From: a virus
Strand: one strand, 5' to 3'
Length of the DNA: 64,000 nt
Virus record (IMG/VR): IMGVR_UViG_3300028559_000015
Coordinates: 25,905-89,904 of that record
The notes below the pieces were generated by a model. That model was not told where the DNA came from, ran no database searches, and was given only the letters and a program-made list of their open reading frames with translations. Below, piece after piece: positions 25,630-33,101 of the stretch (positions within the stretch are counted from its first letter, which is position 1; the number at the start of each line of letters is the position of its first letter). The position numbers and the translations under genes are program-made.

Positions 25630-25837
25630 GCCCAGTTATCTTCCGATATGTCAGCCCCCCACCTTCTCAAAACACACAGATGTGTGGCGCAACTTTATGG
25701 CATCACTTGATGTTAAAGATAAATTTGACCCACGCTTTGCTGACCAAATGAGAAAATGGAACGGTATGCTGATCAATGATGTGGTCAGGTTTGAATCCGA
25801 CAAAGATAAAATGTGGTTTATTTTGAGGTGGTCGTGA
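25604..25837 (+). CDS. Hypothetical protein, 77 aa
   Basis: ATG 25604 lies 26 bp inside the previous gene; an in-frame extension upstream lacks support. Contains SLDVKDKFDPRFADQMRKW and ends RFESDKDKMWFILRWS. Unassigned. Weak ribosome site, so confidence is moderate. Confidence 0.5.
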   Translation: MSQTIFLSKPSYLPICQPPTFSKHTDVWRNFMASLDVKDKFDPRFADQMRKWNGMLINDVVRFESDKDKMWFILRWS

Positions 25838-26112
25838 ATTACAAATTCATCGGTTGGTGTCGTGAAGATAAGCACGATAAGGTTTGGGGCGTTATCACCC
25901 TTCACTCAAATTCTTACGTTACCTTTTGGGGTCGACGCGGCTCAAAGCTACAAACTAAGATCAGTACGGATTCCCATGCCGTTAACCACTCGATATACAA
26001 AAAGAAAAGGAATGGCTACCAGAGCATTCCGCGCGATGAGATTGATCAGGTTTATCCTGAATTTCAATCCGATCTAGAGAAGACTGCCCTTTGGGCGATG
26101 CTTAAGGCTTGA
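25834..26112 (+). CDS. WGR-domain-like protein
   Basis: GTG start at 25834, overlapping the previous gene as GTGA, with GAGGTGG upstream. 92 aa. The sequence KVWGVITLHSNSYVTFWGRRG and KKKRNGYQSI follow the WGR domain pattern (W-G-R-x-G, then a conserved K-x-x-G-Y), a DNA-end-binding module best known from PARP enzymes. Here it is alone and next to the DNA ligase gene, so a ligase partner or end-binding role is a reasonable guess. Confidence 0.65.
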   Translation: MNYKFIGWCREDKHDKVWGVITLHSNSYVTFWGRRGSKLQTKISTDSHAVNHSIYKKKRNGYQSIPRDEIDQVYPEFQSDLEKTALWAMLKA

Positions 26113-26137
26113 CTTTTATTTGTCTTCGCTGTATAGT
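26109..26137 (+). promoter_or_regulatory. Early sigma70-like promoter of DNA ligase
   Basis: TTGACT 26109-26114, 17-bp spacer, TATAGT 26132-26137, 25 bp before the ligase ATG. Confidence 0.75.
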
Positions 26138-26161
26138 GACTACATAAACTAAAGGAAACAC

Positions 26162-27535
26162 ATGTCTGCATCTTGGATTCAAAAGCTGGCTGAAAGCGAT
26201 TCTCGCCTTCATAAAGAAGATGTTATTCTTCAAGCACTGACTGCTGCAAAGCTAGGCAATGATATCTCCTCGCGGTTTCTGCGAGGATTAAAAGTATGCT
26301 ATGACCCGTTCGTGACGTTCGGTGTAAGGAAGATTCCTGATACAGTAGGTATCACTGGTGCAGAAAATCCTGCAGACGATTTCGACCAGCTTCTCATAGA
26401 CCTTTCTGCTCGGCTCTTGACCGGGCATGATGCTCGTGATGCTATTCAGGGTCTTGCTGAACGGTTTGACAGTGATGAGTGGAATTACTTCTACGCTCCT
26501 ATCCTTCGGCGTGACATGCGTTGTGGCATCAGCGCGACCACAATCAACAAGATTGTTAAGAAAACGGATTACGAAATTCCGATATTCAGTTGCCAGCTTG
26601 CTTCGAACAGCGAAGGCCGCCCTGAAATGCGCGGCACGAAACGTCTTGAACCGAAGCTGGATGGTGTTCGGGTGTTGATGATGGTGGCTGTGCAACAAGG
26701 TATTTCCCGTCCTCCTACTACTTCGGTAGTTTGCTATAGTCGCAACGGCAAAGTGTTTGATAACTTCTCGCACATTGAAAATCAAGTCCTCAATAACGTC
26801 GAGCGGCTGATCGCTGCTGCTGATAAAGTAGATGACATGCAGAGCGGCATTCTTAAGCAAGGATTTGTCCTTGACGGCGAAGTCGTCGGCAACACTTTCC
26901 AAGAACTGATGCGTCAGGCTCGTCGTAAAGAAAATGTCGATGCTGCTGACAGCGTGTTCCACGTATTTGATGTTCTTCCTCTTGCTGACTTTCAGCGTGG
27001 TCATTGGAATGCACCGTTGAGCAAGCGTATCGCTTTGCTTGAAGCTATGCAGCCTGCATTTGATAAGATGCCCAACGCTGAACTTCTCCCTCATCTTCAA
27101 GTTGACCTTGATACAAGTGAGGGTAAGAACCAGATTGAGCGTTACGCCAATGAAATGGTGAATGCAGGATTCGAGGGCATCATGATCAAGAATCTTGATG
27201 CACCTTATCTCTGTAAGCGTAGCACGGACTGGATGAAGTGGAAACCTACTATCACTGTTGATCTTCAAGTGATCGGTCTTGAAGAAGGTACCGGTAGAAA
27301 CAAGGATCGGCTTGGTGCATTGGTCTGCAATGGTGTTGATGATGGTAAGGAGATCACTGTCAACGCTGGTTCTGGATTCAGTGACGCAGAGCGTGACAGT
27401 CTTTGGGAAGATCGCAATCTGATCGTTGGTCGTACGGTTGAGGTTATGGCTGATGCTATCACACAGAACCAAGACGGTACATATTCGCTGCGCTTCCCGC
27501 GCTTCGTTCGATTCCGTGATGATAAAGGAGAATAA
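26162..27535 (+). CDS. 30: ATP-dependent DNA ligase (T4 gp30-like)
   Basis: 457 aa (T4 gp30 487). Catalytic lysine in EPKLDGVRV near residue 166 (KxDG motif I). Other nucleotidyltransferase motifs: LDGEVVG near 237, EGIMIKN near 340, WMKWKP near 360. C-terminal OB-type domain with ITVNAGSGFSDAERDSLW. AAAGGAA precedes the ATG. It seals Okazaki fragments with polymerase, clamp and RNase H. Confidence 0.95.
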   Translation: MSASWIQKLAESDSRLHKEDVILQALTAAKLGNDISSRFLRGLKVCYDPFVTFGVRKIPDTVGITGAENPADDFDQLLIDLSARLLTGHDARDAIQGLAERFDSDEWNYFYAPILRRDMRCGISATTINKIVKKTDYEIPIFSCQLASNSEGRPEMRGTKRLEPKLDGVRVLMMVAVQQGISRPPTTSVVCYSRNGKVFDNFSHIENQVLNNVERLIAAADKVDDMQSGILKQGFVLDGEVVGNTFQELMRQARRKENVDAADSVFHVFDVLPLADFQRGHWNAPLSKRIALLEAMQPAFDKMPNAELLPHLQVDLDTSEGKNQIERYANEMVNAGFEGIMIKNLDAPYLCKRSTDWMKWKPTITVDLQVIGLEEGTGRNKDRLGALVCNGVDDGKEITVNAGSGFSDAERDSLWEDRNLIVGRTVEVMADAITQNQDGTYSLRFPRFVRFRDDKGE

Positions 27536-27537
27536 AA

Positions 27538-27759
27538 ATGAACATTAAAGAAAAATACAACACCCTGAGTGTTAAGACTAGAGCAGCCGTCAAGACGGCT
27601 GCTATCATGACCGTTGCATTCGGGGCGCCGAGCCTAATTGTTGCTATGCCGCAGATTATGCTTCCTATTCTGTTTTTTAGTTTAATCGCAGGAGCTACAT
27701 ATGCGATATACGCCATTGTGCTGTCTGATATGAAATATGAAGAAAAGTACAAGAAATGA
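27538..27759 (+). CDS. Small membrane protein, 73 aa
   Basis: Two hydrophobic segments (AAIMTVAFGAPSLIVAM and IMLPILFFSLIAGATYAIYA), charged ends. Start two bases after the ligase stop, with AAAGGAG upstream. Likely a two-pass inner-membrane protein. Function unknown. Confidence 0.7.
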   Translation: MNIKEKYNTLSVKTRAAVKTAAIMTVAFGAPSLIVAMPQIMLPILFFSLIAGATYAIYAIVLSDMKYEEKYKK

Positions 27760-27923
27760 ACATTGAAATCATCTTTGCAGAGCCTCCCCAACGGTGCGAA
27801 TGCTGCGGCATCATTGCTGAAACTCGACCATACGGGTTCAATCACGAAGAAATCTGCTTTGAGTGTGCTATTAAAGACGAGTCGCTTACAGAAATCAGAG
27901 CTAAAGAATTTTTGTTCGGATAG
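27756..27923 (+). CDS. Small zinc-ribbon-like protein, 55 aa
   Basis: ATG 27756 overlaps the previous stop as ATGA. Encodes MNIEIIFAEPPQRCECCGII, then a second pair CFECAIKD; the C-E-C-C and C-x-x-C pairs, separated by 18 residues, make a zinc ribbon likely. Ends KEFLFG. The overlapping hydrophilic frame in +1 is the shadow, not the gene. Confidence 0.7.
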   Translation: MNIEIIFAEPPQRCECCGIIAETRPYGFNHEEICFECAIKDESLTEIRAKEFLFG

Positions 27924-27928
27924 GGAGA

Positions 27929-28147
27929 ATGATGTATTTAACCGTAGCTTTTATTTTGTTGGTAGTATTTGCATACTTTGCTACTTACATCGATTACCGT
28001 TTTGAGATTTATGGTCTTGGTTGGACCTTCACTATGGGGGTTGTTGCATGTTTTTTTTGGCCATTGACTCTCGGACTTGCTATCTTCATTGGTCCGTTGA
28101 TTCTAGTCATGCGTCTGGGCGCAAAGCGTAGAGGAGACAAATTCTAA
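27929..28147 (+). CDS. Small membrane protein, 72 aa
   Basis: Two membrane helices: LTVAFILLVVFAYFATYI and GVVACFFWPLTLGLAIFIGP, basic C-terminal tail. Preceded by GGGAGA. Likely two-pass membrane protein. It ends where the next gene starts. Confidence 0.7.
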   Translation: MMYLTVAFILLVVFAYFATYIDYRFEIYGLGWTFTMGVVACFFWPLTLGLAIFIGPLILVMRLGAKRRGDKF

Positions 28148-28392
28148 TGATAGAAGATGATGAGGATATGGAGAAGGTTACAGCCGAATGGTCTGCAAAG
28201 CTACTAGGGCTTCACCACACGTTTGAAGACGGTGATAGTATTGAAGTCACTCAAGTAAGACGCAGAGACACTGGTCCTTGGGTCACCTTTAATGTCAGGC
28301 AAGGTCCGGGCATCCCGAGAAAGTTGCTTATGGGTATAGACGAGTTTCTCGGGACATATGGCCACTTGTTCATCAAAGAAGAAAATAGTTAA
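28147..28392 (+). CDS. Hypothetical protein, 81 aa
   Basis: Acidic start MIEDDEDMEKVTAEWSAKL, then a beta-rich part (ITVRQ-like, GPWVTFNVRQGPGIPRK). ATG overlaps the previous gene. No family recognised. Last early gene before the late promoter at 28415. Confidence 0.65.
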   Translation: MIEDDEDMEKVTAEWSAKLLGLHHTFEDGDSIEVTQVRRRDTGPWVTFNVRQGPGIPRKLLMGIDEFLGTYGHLFIKEENS

Positions 28393-28414
28393 CTTTATCC
28401 TTAGGGGATAGTAG

Positions 28415-28422
28415 TATAAATA
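28415..28422 (+). promoter_or_regulatory. Late promoter TATAAATA, 4 bp from start codon
   Basis: Perfect TATAAATA, four bases before ATG 28427. Confidence 0.65.
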
Positions 28423-28426
28423 AAGC

Positions 28427-29860
28427 ATGACTTTAAATAGAAAAATATTCAGTTTTGCAACTATCACCTTATTAGTTGCTCTTTCATTGAGTGCCGTTGC
28501 GGCTTGGTACTCTATTCAGGGATTGATGGCTATCTTCGCCGCTGCCCTCATCCCTATCATGATTATGGGAGGCTCCCTAGAACTAGCTAAGATAGTCACG
28601 ACTGTTTGGTTACATAGATATTGGGATAGGTGCGGTTGGGTGATGAAGCTCTACCTTATTCCCGCAGTCGTTGCTCTTGCATTGTTGACTAGCATGGGTA
28701 TCTTTGGTTTCTTGTCAAAAGCACACAGTGACCAGAGCTTAGTAAGCGGAGATGCAGCAGCTAGGATTGAGTTGGTTGACGAAAAGATCCGGATTTCTCG
28801 TGAAAACATCGCCATGAACCAAAGGGCGATTGAACAAATGAACAGCCAGGTCGACCAGTTACTAGGTAGAACAGATGACGATAGAGGTGCTAATCGTGCG
28901 GTTCAAGTTCGTAGGCAACAATCCGCGGAACGTAATCGACTATTACAAGAGATAGAAGCCGAACAAGTTGAAATCGCACAGCTTAACGAAGAGGTCGCGC
29001 CTATTCGTGCAGAGATTCGTAAGATTGAGGCAGAAGTAGGTCCGATCAAATATATTGCTGCGATGATCTACGGGGATAACCCTGACACAAACCTGTTAGA
29101 ACGTGCGGTACGATGGATGATTGTTCTTATCGTTCTTGTTTTTGATCCGCTGGCTCTTATGCTTATGATAGCTGCACAGAGCAGTTACAAATGGGATGCA
29201 GAGGACGCAAAGAAAGAAAAAAATGAGATTGAATATAAGCCTGAACCTGAGTCTAAGTCAGCTAATATTGAGAAGAATGAAGATGTGCATAGTACAGAAA
29301 TACTACAAGAAGAGGCTACTCAAGTCGATGACATCTTGGGAGAACCACTACCAGAAAAACCTCTTCCTGACGCAGATGAACTTGTCGATGAGTTGGCGCA
29401 GAGTGAGGCAGAACCTGCACAACATGTCGAACCCGCCGAGGAAGTAGCAATCCAAACGGAGGGCGTGACCCTTCATGAAATACAGGAAGGCTACTACGAC
29501 GTTGAGGGGAAATCTATGAGCAAGGCTGCATTGTTGGGAATGCGTCCTGAATTGTTTTCCGCGAGACCAGACAGTGAGCAAAGTAGTACTAACTTTGGAA
29601 CCGAGTTTCCTAGATTTGCGAAGAAGTCTGACATATTCGTTCGTGTAGATGTTCTTCCCAACAAAGTTTTTAAATTTGATGGTTACAAGTGGATTGAGAT
29701 CAACAAAGAAAACAGTGATTCGTATCTGTATGACGAAGCATACATTCGCCACCTCGTGAGTAAGATTGCATCCGGCGAATATGATGTTGATTTACTTTCA
29801 GAAAACGAGAAAGCGCAGATTGAAGAATATCTTCAACGAAATCAGTCCCAAGATAAGTAA
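28427..29860 (+). CDS. Membrane and coiled-coil protein, 477 aa
   Basis: N-terminal membrane segments at about residues 8-48 and 78-95, with a further one near 220-245 (WMIVLIVLVFDPLALMLMIAA). Between them a long coiled coil (about residues 110-210, with LVDEKIRISRENIAMNQRAI). A Glu/Pro-rich linker follows (about 255-345) and a small C-terminal domain. The layout suggests a late envelope protein, perhaps involved in head or tail assembly at the membrane. No family assigned. ClpX starts 5 bp later. Confidence 0.7.
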   Translation: MTLNRKIFSFATITLLVALSLSAVAAWYSIQGLMAIFAAALIPIMIMGGSLELAKIVTTVWLHRYWDRCGWVMKLYLIPAVVALALLTSMGIFGFLSKAHSDQSLVSGDAAARIELVDEKIRISRENIAMNQRAIEQMNSQVDQLLGRTDDDRGANRAVQVRRQQSAERNRLLQEIEAEQVEIAQLNEEVAPIRAEIRKIEAEVGPIKYIAAMIYGDNPDTNLLERAVRWMIVLIVLVFDPLALMLMIAAQSSYKWDAEDAKKEKNEIEYKPEPESKSANIEKNEDVHSTEILQEEATQVDDILGEPLPEKPLPDADELVDELAQSEAEPAQHVEPAEEVAIQTEGVTLHEIQEGYYDVEGKSMSKAALLGMRPELFSARPDSEQSSTNFGTEFPRFAKKSDIFVRVDVLPNKVFKFDGYKWIEINKENSDSYLYDEAYIRHLVSKIASGEYDVDLLSENEKAQIEEYLQRNQSQDK

Positions 29861-29865
29861 TATAT

Positions 29866-31062
29866 ATGACTGACAATAAGATACAGCATTGTTCTTTCTG
29901 CGGAAACCATAAAGATCAAGTAACAAAATTAATAGTAAGTGAAGACGTTTCGATTTGCAGCGGTTGTATTTCTTTATGCACCCAACTACTGGAAGAAGAA
30001 AACAGTGAGGGGAAAAAGGAAATAGAATCTAAAAACTTCGACGCATATAGCATTAAAGAACACCTGGATCAGTTGGTCATTGGGCAAAACGACGCCAAAG
30101 AGGTGCTAGCAGTTGCAATATCAAATCATTACAAGCGAATCAATCATCCGCCCAAAGACCTTGAGATTCAGAAGGGCAACGTGTTGTTGATTGGTCCAAC
30201 TGGATCAGGCAAGACGTTACTCGCTAGGGCAGTTGCAAAGTATCTTAATGTACCGTTTGTTGTAGCAGATGCAACTAGTCTTACTGAGGCAGGCTATGTG
30301 GGAGAAGACGTAGAGAGTATGATTTCAATGCTGCTTGCTTTGGCGGACAATGATGTTAGCAAAGCAGAACGCGGAATCGTGTTTATCGACGAAATTGATA
30401 AGATCGCCCGCAAGAGCGAAAGCACTAGCATTACCCGTGATGTGAGCGGTGAAGGAGTGCAGCAAGCACTGCTAAAGTTAGTAGAAGGCACTAAGTGCAG
30501 GGTGAGTGCTGCGGGTAAGCGTAAGCACCCGCAAGGAGAATCCATCGAAGTTGACACTAAGAACATTCTATTCATCGCAGGCGGAGCATTCGTTGGACTT
30601 GAGAACGTCATTAAGTCAAGAACTCAAGGAACCTCGATTGGGTTCGGAGCCGAGGTCAAATCTAAGAACGAAAAACCTAACATCAATCAAGTCACTCCTG
30701 ATGATCTAACTCGTTTCGGAATGATTCCCGAATTCATCGGTAGATTCACCACCACAATCACGCTACAAGAATTGACTCTACCACAACTGATAGAAGTCCT
30801 GACTGATATCAAGAATAGCTTTATTAAGCAATATGCCTATCTGTTTTCGATTGATGATATCAATCTTTCATTCACTGACCAAGCTATCGAAAAAATTGCA
30901 CAGAACTGCATAGATTTAAAGACAGGTGCCCGCGGACTTCATACTGAGATTGAGCGTGTACTGATGCCACACCTCTTCCACATCAATAGGTACAAAGAGA
31001 ACAATCTAACTGAATTAGTGATTGATGTAGAACATATCGATGAGCCTAAATCTATCTTTTAG
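29866..31062 (+). CDS. clpX: ClpX ATPase (complete, with zinc domain and ClpP loop)
   Basis: 398 aa, bacterial ClpX length (E. coli 424). N-terminal zinc-binding C9, C12, C31, C34. Walker A GPTGSGKT near 110, Walker [10 protein letters not shown] near 172, pore loop GYVGED near 145, IGF loop GTSIGFGAE near 257 for docking onto ClpP, sensor motif GARGL near 355. All key elements are kept, so an active unfoldase able to bind ClpP is likely. Starts five bases after the coiled-coil protein. Phage-borne ClpX alone is rare; with ClpP and ClpS close by it looks like a full set. Confidence 0.96.
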   Translation: MTDNKIQHCSFCGNHKDQVTKLIVSEDVSICSGCISLCTQLLEEENSEGKKEIESKNFDAYSIKEHLDQLVIGQNDAKEVLAVAISNHYKRINHPPKDLEIQKGNVLLIGPTGSGKTLLARAVAKYLNVPFVVADATSLTEAGYVGEDVESMISMLLALADNDVSKAERGIVFIDEIDKIARKSESTSITRDVSGEGVQQALLKLVEGTKCRVSAAGKRKHPQGESIEVDTKNILFIAGGAFVGLENVIKSRTQGTSIGFGAEVKSKNEKPNINQVTPDDLTRFGMIPEFIGRFTTTITLQELTLPQLIEVLTDIKNSFIKQYAYLFSIDDINLSFTDQAIEKIAQNCIDLKTGARGLHTEIERVLMPHLFHINRYKENNLTELVIDVEHIDEPKSIF

Positions 31063-31098
31063 ACCCAAAATACTATATTTTTTTGCGTAATAGTGTAC

Positions 31099-31135
31099 AC
31101 TAAATAATATTGTAGATGCTTTAATAGGTCTACAA
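31099..31135 (+). promoter_or_regulatory. Late-promoter-like ACTAAATA plus 5' stem-loop before hsp20
   Basis: ACTAAATA 31099-31106, then TTGTAGA (31110-31116) and TCTACAA (31129-31135), a 7-bp stem with 12-nt loop. The layout is that found before folE. Confidence 0.45.
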
Positions 31136-31167
31136 CAATAGTCTTGCTAACACATAGGAGATAAAAC

Positions 31168-31635
31168 ATGACTAATGCACATCTAAACCTTCGTTCCCTC
31201 GACATTCCGTCAATTCATAAATTTGCTGTAGGATTCGATAACGTCTTTGACGAACTTCTACGAATCAATGCACAGAATGCACAGCAAGCAAACGGATCAA
31301 ATTATCCCCCATACAACGTAGTAAAGCACGATGACGATCATTTCGCCATCGAACTTGCTGTGGCTGGTTTTAACATCGGGGACATCTCTATCACAGTAGA
31401 AAAGAATCTTCTCACTATAAGAGGGGAGCGTGAATACATCAGTGAAGACGCCTCGGAAATCACATATTTGCATCAGGGAATTGGTTACCGCAATTTCTCT
31501 CGTACATTTACTTTGGCAGAGCATGTCGAAGTGATAGGGGCAACCTCGGAGAACGGTATTCTCAAGATTAATCTTGAGCGTAAGGTTCCTGACGAACAAA
31601 AGCCCAAAACAATTGCTATTTCGTACAATAAATAA
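31168..31635 (+). CDS. Small heat-shock protein (Hsp20/IbpA-like)
   Basis: 155 aa. Alpha-crystallin domain with YNVVKHDDDHFAIELAVAGF (about 49-68), ITVEKNLLTIRGER (about 76-89), FSRTFTLAEHVEVIGA (about 111-126) and NGILKINLERKVP. A C-terminal I-A-I motif (KTIAISYNK) is the usual dimer-clamp signal. N-terminal KFAVGFDNVFDEL fits the FDN region. AGGAG precedes ATG. Late T4-like cyanophages also carry Hsp20; here it stands next to Clp genes. Confidence 0.95.
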   Translation: MTNAHLNLRSLDIPSIHKFAVGFDNVFDELLRINAQNAQQANGSNYPPYNVVKHDDDHFAIELAVAGFNIGDISITVEKNLLTIRGEREYISEDASEITYLHQGIGYRNFSRTFTLAEHVEVIGATSENGILKINLERKVPDEQKPKTIAISYNK

Positions 31636-31648
31636 TAGAAGTAACATA

Positions 31649-31677
31649 GTGCTTGCAGTCATTGTGACTGCAAGCAC
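31649..31677 (+). promoter_or_regulatory. Perfect 13-bp stem-loop between hsp20 and clpS
   Basis: GTGCTTGCAGTCA (31649-31661), loop TTG, TGACTGCAAGCAC (31665-31677). No U-run follows, so it is more likely a leader or processing element of the clpS mRNA than a terminator. Confidence 0.55.
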
Positions 31678-31697
31678 ACCTTAAAGGAATCATATTA

Positions 31698-32006
31698 ATG
31701 GCAAATGCAGAACCAAAAGCTAAGATTAGACCCAACGTTGCTCTCAAGGAGCCGCCCCTATACAAGGTCATCTACATGAATGATGAACACACATCGATGG
31801 AATTTGTGATTGAAAGTCTATGTGAATATTTCAACTACAATCCGGACACTGCTACGCAGATTACAGTAGATGTTCACGAAAAAGGTAGTGCAGTTGTTGC
31901 AGTCTTGCCTTATGAAATTGCAGAACAAAAGGGTATCGAAGTGACACTTGATGCTCGGGCCCAAGGATTTCCGCTTCAGGTCAAAGTCGAAGCAGAATCA
32001 GACTGA
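31698..32006 (+). CDS. clpS: ClpS adaptor
   Basis: 102 aa (E. coli 106). ClpS delivers N-degron proteins to Clp ATPases. The line YKVIYMNDEHTSMEFVIESL near residue 22 and VDVHEKGSAVVAVLPYEIAE near 57 match the family, including the N-D/H residues that form the N-degron pocket. Normally it feeds ClpA; here ClpX is the only ATPase seen, so either host ClpA is the partner or it works with phage ClpX. AAAGGA precedes the ATG. Confidence 0.94.
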   Translation: MANAEPKAKIRPNVALKEPPLYKVIYMNDEHTSMEFVIESLCEYFNYNPDTATQITVDVHEKGSAVVAVLPYEIAEQKGIEVTLDARAQGFPLQVKVEAESD

Positions 32007-32699
32007 CAGCGTTATTCTCTTAGCCCAATAGGGCTGTTTATAAGGGCGGGGGTTGTTGACGTAATTTACGTTACCTAAATGAGTGTCAACAATCTTATCA
32101 TAGGTTCCAAATACCCAATGCGTTACTTTGCGTTCAGTATCAATTTTTAAAGTAGCGTGTAGGGGTATTTGGGCCTCTGTTACTTCAGGGGTTTCTTTGA
32201 AGTACAAGTCTGGATGAGGTACTGCATTAGTCACGACGATGACTTTTACGATGTCCAGATGTTTTTGAAGTTTTTCAATAGACTTATATAGATACGTTGT
32301 ATCTTCTTCCCTCGATGCTGCTTCCATTAAGTTTTCTACTGTGAGATTGTCAGTGTCAGCGTTTGCCCATCCATTGGCACCAATGATAGCAATTCCGTCA
32401 ATCATCACTACATGATGATGCAGTATACAAACATTAGGTATAGCAAGAGTTAAACTCATCAACTCTTCCGTCCTAGACTGAATGTCAATGGCAGTCTTAT
32501 ATTCGAGCGTCCCTGGAACGAAAAACACACCCTGATAACAAGTACCAAGATGTGCTAACGTTTGAAGTGTCGTTCTCAGGTCAGAACTAATGTTACCTGA
32601 TACAATACAGTACAGGCTAGCCGCCTTGTTTTCCCAATTGAAGCTGTCTTCGGGTGATAAGTTTAGATCACCGAGGACATCAAAGCCGATATCTTGCAT
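31998..32699 (-). CDS. Metallophosphoesterase-fold protein with lost catalytic residues
   Basis: 233 aa. It follows the calcineurin-like phosphoesterase order seen at 41104, but key residues are replaced: CIVSGNIS (GDI expected), FVPGTLEY (GNHE expected), VVTNAVPHP (GHxxP expected), VFGTYDK (GHxH expected). The hydrophobic core between them is conserved. It is therefore likely a pseudo-enzyme, perhaps a binding or structural protein. It is convergent with clpS, overlapping it by 9 bp. Confidence 0.75.
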   Translation of the reverse strand: MQDIGFDVLGDLNLSPEDSFNWENKAASLYCIVSGNISSDLRTTLQTLAHLGTCYQGVFFVPGTLEYKTAIDIQSRTEELMSLTLAIPNVCILHHHVVMIDGIAIIGANGWANADTDNLTVENLMEAASREEDTTYLYKSIEKLQKHLDIVKVIVVTNAVPHPDLYFKETPEVTEAQIPLHATLKIDTERKVTHWVFGTYDKIVDTHLGNVNYVNNPRPYKQPYWAKRITLSV

Positions 32700-32723
32700 C
32701 TTTAATTAGATTACTATGTGATC

Positions 32724-33029
32724 TTAATCTTTTGCGATCTTAATCTTAGGCTTCCTGACTGGTTTTTTAGCAGCTTCTTCCACTTCATGAATTTCCTCTG
32801 ACGGAGGATCCATCAGTGAAACGTGTGCGCTTTCAACTTCCTCGATCTCATACTCCGGTGGCCAGACTTCCGGTAAAGTTTCTTTGGGCCCCCACGGCAC
32901 GACTTCCGGTAAAACTTCTTGATCGATGACAGGGTATGATTCTTCGGCGCGTCTGGCGACGTATTTCTTATATGCGTGATAACCGACAAAAAGTGCTAAT
33001 GCGGCTAAGAGAGCTAGTGCGATTTCCAT
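32724..33029 (-). CDS. Single-pass membrane protein with Pro/Glu-rich tail
   Basis: 101 aa. N-terminal helix IALALLAALALFVGYHAYKK, then a Pro, Glu and Val-rich linker and a basic end (KKPVRKPKIKIAKD). AGGAG and a late promoter are upstream. Size and topology resemble an anchored spanin-like or tail-assembly protein, but there is no proof. Located 24 bp before the pseudo-phosphoesterase gene. Confidence 0.65.
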   Translation of the reverse strand: MEIALALLAALALFVGYHAYKKYVARRAEESYPVIDQEVLPEVVPWGPKETLPEVWPPEYEIEEVESAHVSLMDPPSEEIHEVEEAAKKPVRKPKIKIAKD

Positions 33030-33062
33030 ATGATTCTCCTATTAAGTATGGTATCCATAATG

Positions 33063-33070
33063 TATTTATG
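33063..33070 (-). promoter_or_regulatory. Late promoter CATAAATA (minus strand)
   Basis: Reads CATAAATA on the minus strand, 34 bp before the ATG of the membrane protein gene. Confidence 0.65.
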
Positions 33071-33089
33071 TGTCAATACTAGACGAAAG

Positions 33090-33097
33090 AATAAATA
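33090..33097 (+). promoter_or_regulatory. Late promoter AATAAATA, 4 bp from start codon
   Basis: AATAAATA, four bases before ATG 33102, divergent from the box at 33063. Confidence 0.5.
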
Positions 33098-33101
33098 CTT
33101 G

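Noticed and set aside
26288-27472. Long open frame on the minus strand opposite the DNA ligase
   Set aside because: It lacks a ribosome site and any recognisable motif, and mirrors the codon pattern of the real ligase gene.
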